NCBI RefSeq assembly: GCF_002835665.1
Contig: NZ_PIZV01000034.1
Coordinates: 34,310 to 98,309, forward strand
Origin: Chryseobacterium sp. PMSZPI
GTDB taxonomy: Bacteria > Bacteroidota > Bacteroidia > Flavobacteriales > Weeksellaceae
Direction of reading: 5' to 3'
DNA length: 64,000 nt
In this document: positions 62,408 to 64,000 of the stretch, piece after piece
How positions within the stretch are numbered: position 1 is the stretch's first letter
How the letters are laid out: each line of letters opens with the position of its first letter
Program-made: the position numbers and the translations under genes
The notes under the pieces: model-generated
What the model was told of the DNA's origin: nothing
Seen by the model: only the letters and a program-made list of their open reading frames with translations
The model's database searches: none

Positions 62408-63244
62408 TTAATTATCAAACTTCATGGAAATTGGAAATTTGAAGTAACTTCTTACAAATTCCCCTTTTTTATTTTTGGCAGGAATCCACTTTCCTTTGAT
62501 TGATCTGATTGTTCTCATCGCCTCATTATTAAAATCAGCGTTGGTTCCATTAGCTTTTACCCCTGAAATTGTTCCGTCCATTTCTACAATAAATGTAATA
62601 GTAGTTTTCATGACATCATCCGATTCGAATCCTGAACCGTCAAAACTGTTCATCACTTTATTTCTGAAAGAGTCTATCCCTCCTGCAAAAGTAGCTTCTA
62701 CACTAGGGTCTTTATCAATTACTGAAGGATCAGTTTTCTCAACTACGGGATCTGCCTTTACAGCAGGTGGTCCATCCCCTCCGATAACCCTTGGAACAAT
62801 CGGAATATAGGTAGTATTCGGAACATCTTTACCTTCTGAGGTTTGTGTACTTGCTACTGCATTTGTTTTATCCTCAATCTGTTTTTCATTGGTAACAATT
62901 GCTTTAGGTTCCGGCAATCTGTCATCATAAGTCTTTACAGCAGGGGCCAAAGTAACTGGCTTTACAATTTGCGCAGGTGGGTCTTTTGGCGTATCAACAT
63001 CCTGAATTTGAATTGGAGGTGGAAGTACATAAGGTGGTGGTATTACATCCGGGCTTTTAAAAGCAGAGATCACAAATGGTGTAATGGATACAGCAGCCAT
63101 TAAGCTTGCTCCTATAAAAAGTGCCTTAGTTAGTATTCTATCAGATTCGTTTCTTAATACATAAGCACCGTATTCTTTGTTGCGGTGCTCAAAAAGAACT
63201 TCGTTAAAACGAAATTCATGGTTTTGGTTCTGGTGTTTCATCAC
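62408..63244 (-). CDS. TonB-type energy transducer (Bacteroidota form)
   Basis: 278 residues. It starts with the cytoplasmic NEVLFEHRNKEYGAYVLRN segment common in Bacteroidota TonB proteins. One membrane segment follows (about 43-62). A Pro-rich periplasmic spacer (PPPYVLPPPIQIQDVDTPKDPP) leads to a C-terminal TonB fold (TITFIVEMDGTISGVKANG, MRTIRSIKGKWIPAKNKKG). It passes proton-motive energy to outer-membrane transporters. No exbBD genes are in the window; they may lie to the right. Confidence 0.92.
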   Translation of the reverse strand: MMKHQNQNHEFRFNEVLFEHRNKEYGAYVLRNESDRILTKALFIGASLMAAVSITPFVISAFKSPDVIPPPYVLPPPIQIQDVDTPKDPPAQIVKPVTLAPAVKTYDDRLPEPKAIVTNEKQIEDKTNAVASTQTSEGKDVPNTTYIPIVPRVIGGDGPPAVKADPVVEKTDPSVIDKDPSVEATFAGGIDSFRNKVMNSFDGSGFESDDVMKTTITFIVEMDGTISGVKANGTNADFNNEAMRTIRSIKGKWIPAKNKKGEFVRSYFKFPISMKFDN

Positions 63245-63486
63245 TATTATTATTTAAACTGTTAAAAAGTGATTATTAGTTTTATTAGTTCTTATCGATA
63301 AGCAATGTTTCAATATCAAAATATTTGCCAGAATTTTACCAAAACAACATAATATTATAAAATTTTATGAAAATGTTTTAATTTTAACATTTGTATATTT
63401 AAAATAATTCTTGAAAAACACTTTATTTTTCAGAATACGGAGAACCTCAATGGAAACTTATACCCTCTGAATCTGAGAATATTAAA

Positions 63487-63774
63487 TTAAGTGAACATCA
63501 TCAGTAAAAGAGCAAGAGGAATCAACAATCCCAAAGAATTAATAACGATCAGAATAATTGAGCTTACTTTTGCTCTTTTATAACTTTTGCCGGCAAAATA
63601 AATAGCTGCAATACTAAATAACAAGCTGCAAACAATAAATAATTTCAGCAGAAAATTACTATGAATATTTATCGGCAGTCCTAAATAAATAATCAGTAAA
63701 ACAGCATATGCAATTGTAAAATAAAGACTGATTATAATATTGCTCATTCCTTGAGGTACTTTACTATTTTCCAT
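63487..63774 (-). CDS. Small membrane protein of unknown function
   Basis: 95 residues, not recognised. Three hydrophobic segments are visible (about 11-33, 40-62, 70-94), with Lys/Arg-rich KSYKRAK between the second and third. There is no signal peptide. It lies upstream of tonB on the same strand, with a gap of 242 bases. Confidence 0.7.
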   Translation of the reverse strand: MENSKVPQGMSNIIISLYFTIAYAVLLIIYLGLPINIHSNFLLKLFIVCSLLFSIAAIYFAGKSYKRAKVSSIILIVINSLGLLIPLALLLMMFT

Positions 63775-63842
63775 GTGATTATATGTAAGATTTAAATATA
63801 AGGATTTTCATCAATATCAATATTTTGAGAATATATTACGAT

Positions 63843-63871
63843 CCATATCAAGGTTTAAAACCTTGACATGG
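63843..63871 (-). repeat. Long perfect hairpin upstream of the small membrane protein
   Basis: TCAAGGTTT and AAACCTTGA flank one base, extended by CCAT/ATGG. The single mismatch on the plus strand becomes a G-U pair in minus-strand RNA, so the structure fits a minus-strand transcript. No T-run follows. Confidence 0.5.
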
Positions 63872-63878
63872 ATAACAA

Positions 63879-63914
63879 AAAAAAGAGACGATCAAACTTG
63901 ACCGCCTCTTTTTA
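63879..63914 (-). terminator. Terminator of a minus-strand gene beyond the right edge
   Basis: On the minus strand AAAAAGAGGCGGTCAA pairs with TTGATCGTCTCTTTTT through two G-U wobbles and ends in a T-run. On the plus strand the same positions are A-C mismatches. Confidence 0.7.
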
Positions 63915-64000
63915 TTTATGTTTTGTCTCGTCCTAATATAGCGTTACACAAAAAAAAGTAATGTTATGGAATCATTTAAAAATCAGTATGTAAAACGGAG

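Overview
The window looks like the chromosome of a low-GC flavobacterium of the Chryseobacterium type (Bacteroidota, Weeksellaceae). The clues are an AT-rich sequence with few Shine-Dalgarno signals, TAnnTTTG-type promoter elements, Bacteroidota-style LepB, TonB, DUF5683 and FISUMP proteins, and MKK-type export signals. The genus is inferred from protein character, not from a marker gene. Every gene I could support lies on the minus strand, so transcription runs from high to low coordinates.

Positions 1-35479 are one uninterrupted minus-strand reading frame of at least 11,826 codons. It is a giant non-ribosomal peptide synthetase (NRPS) whose C-terminus lies beyond the left edge. I read ten condensation (C) domains, nine full adenylation (A) domains plus one truncated A domain, nine carrier (T) domains and three epimerization (E) domains. 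The order is C-A-T | C-A-T | C-A-T-E | C-A*-A-T | C-A-T | C-A-T-E | C-A-T | C-A-T-E | C-A-T | C... The N-terminal C domain suggests an acylated peptide. Pocket codes read by eye predict acyl-X1-X2-D-aromatic-X4-X5-D-Thr-Thr-D-Phe-Phe-(at least one more residue). X1 and X2 share the same code. Module 4 is abnormal: an A domain cut off after core motif A7 is joined directly to a second, complete A domain.

Positions 35946-40170 hold two paralogous exported proteins (one with a FISUMP domain) and a di-haem cytochrome c peroxidase-like lipoprotein. Positions 40211-47384 form a tight operon: ACP, CrtI-like FAD oxidoreductase, AurF-like diiron protein, ketoreductase, ketosynthase, degenerate second ketosynthase, FabZ-like dehydratase and type II thioesterase. 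There is no enoyl reductase, so its product is probably an unsaturated (polyene-like) ACP-bound acyl chain. I infer that this chain is the substrate of the NRPS starter C domain, giving a polyene or oxidised lipopeptide. I know of no described product with this gene combination.

Positions 47847-64000 are mostly core genome. They contain tRNA-Asp, thioredoxin, cysteine desulfurase, a four-gene set resembling the mycobacterial decaprenyl-phospho-arabinose pathway (UbiA-type phosphoribosyltransferase, DprE1-like, DprE2-like and a HAD phosphatase), OmpA-like and lipocalin-like lipoproteins, an S8 protease, WbqC, LepB, DapB, a DUF5683 protein, ParB, ParA, TonB and a small membrane protein. Two inverted perfect DnaA boxes form a hairpin between tonB and parA.
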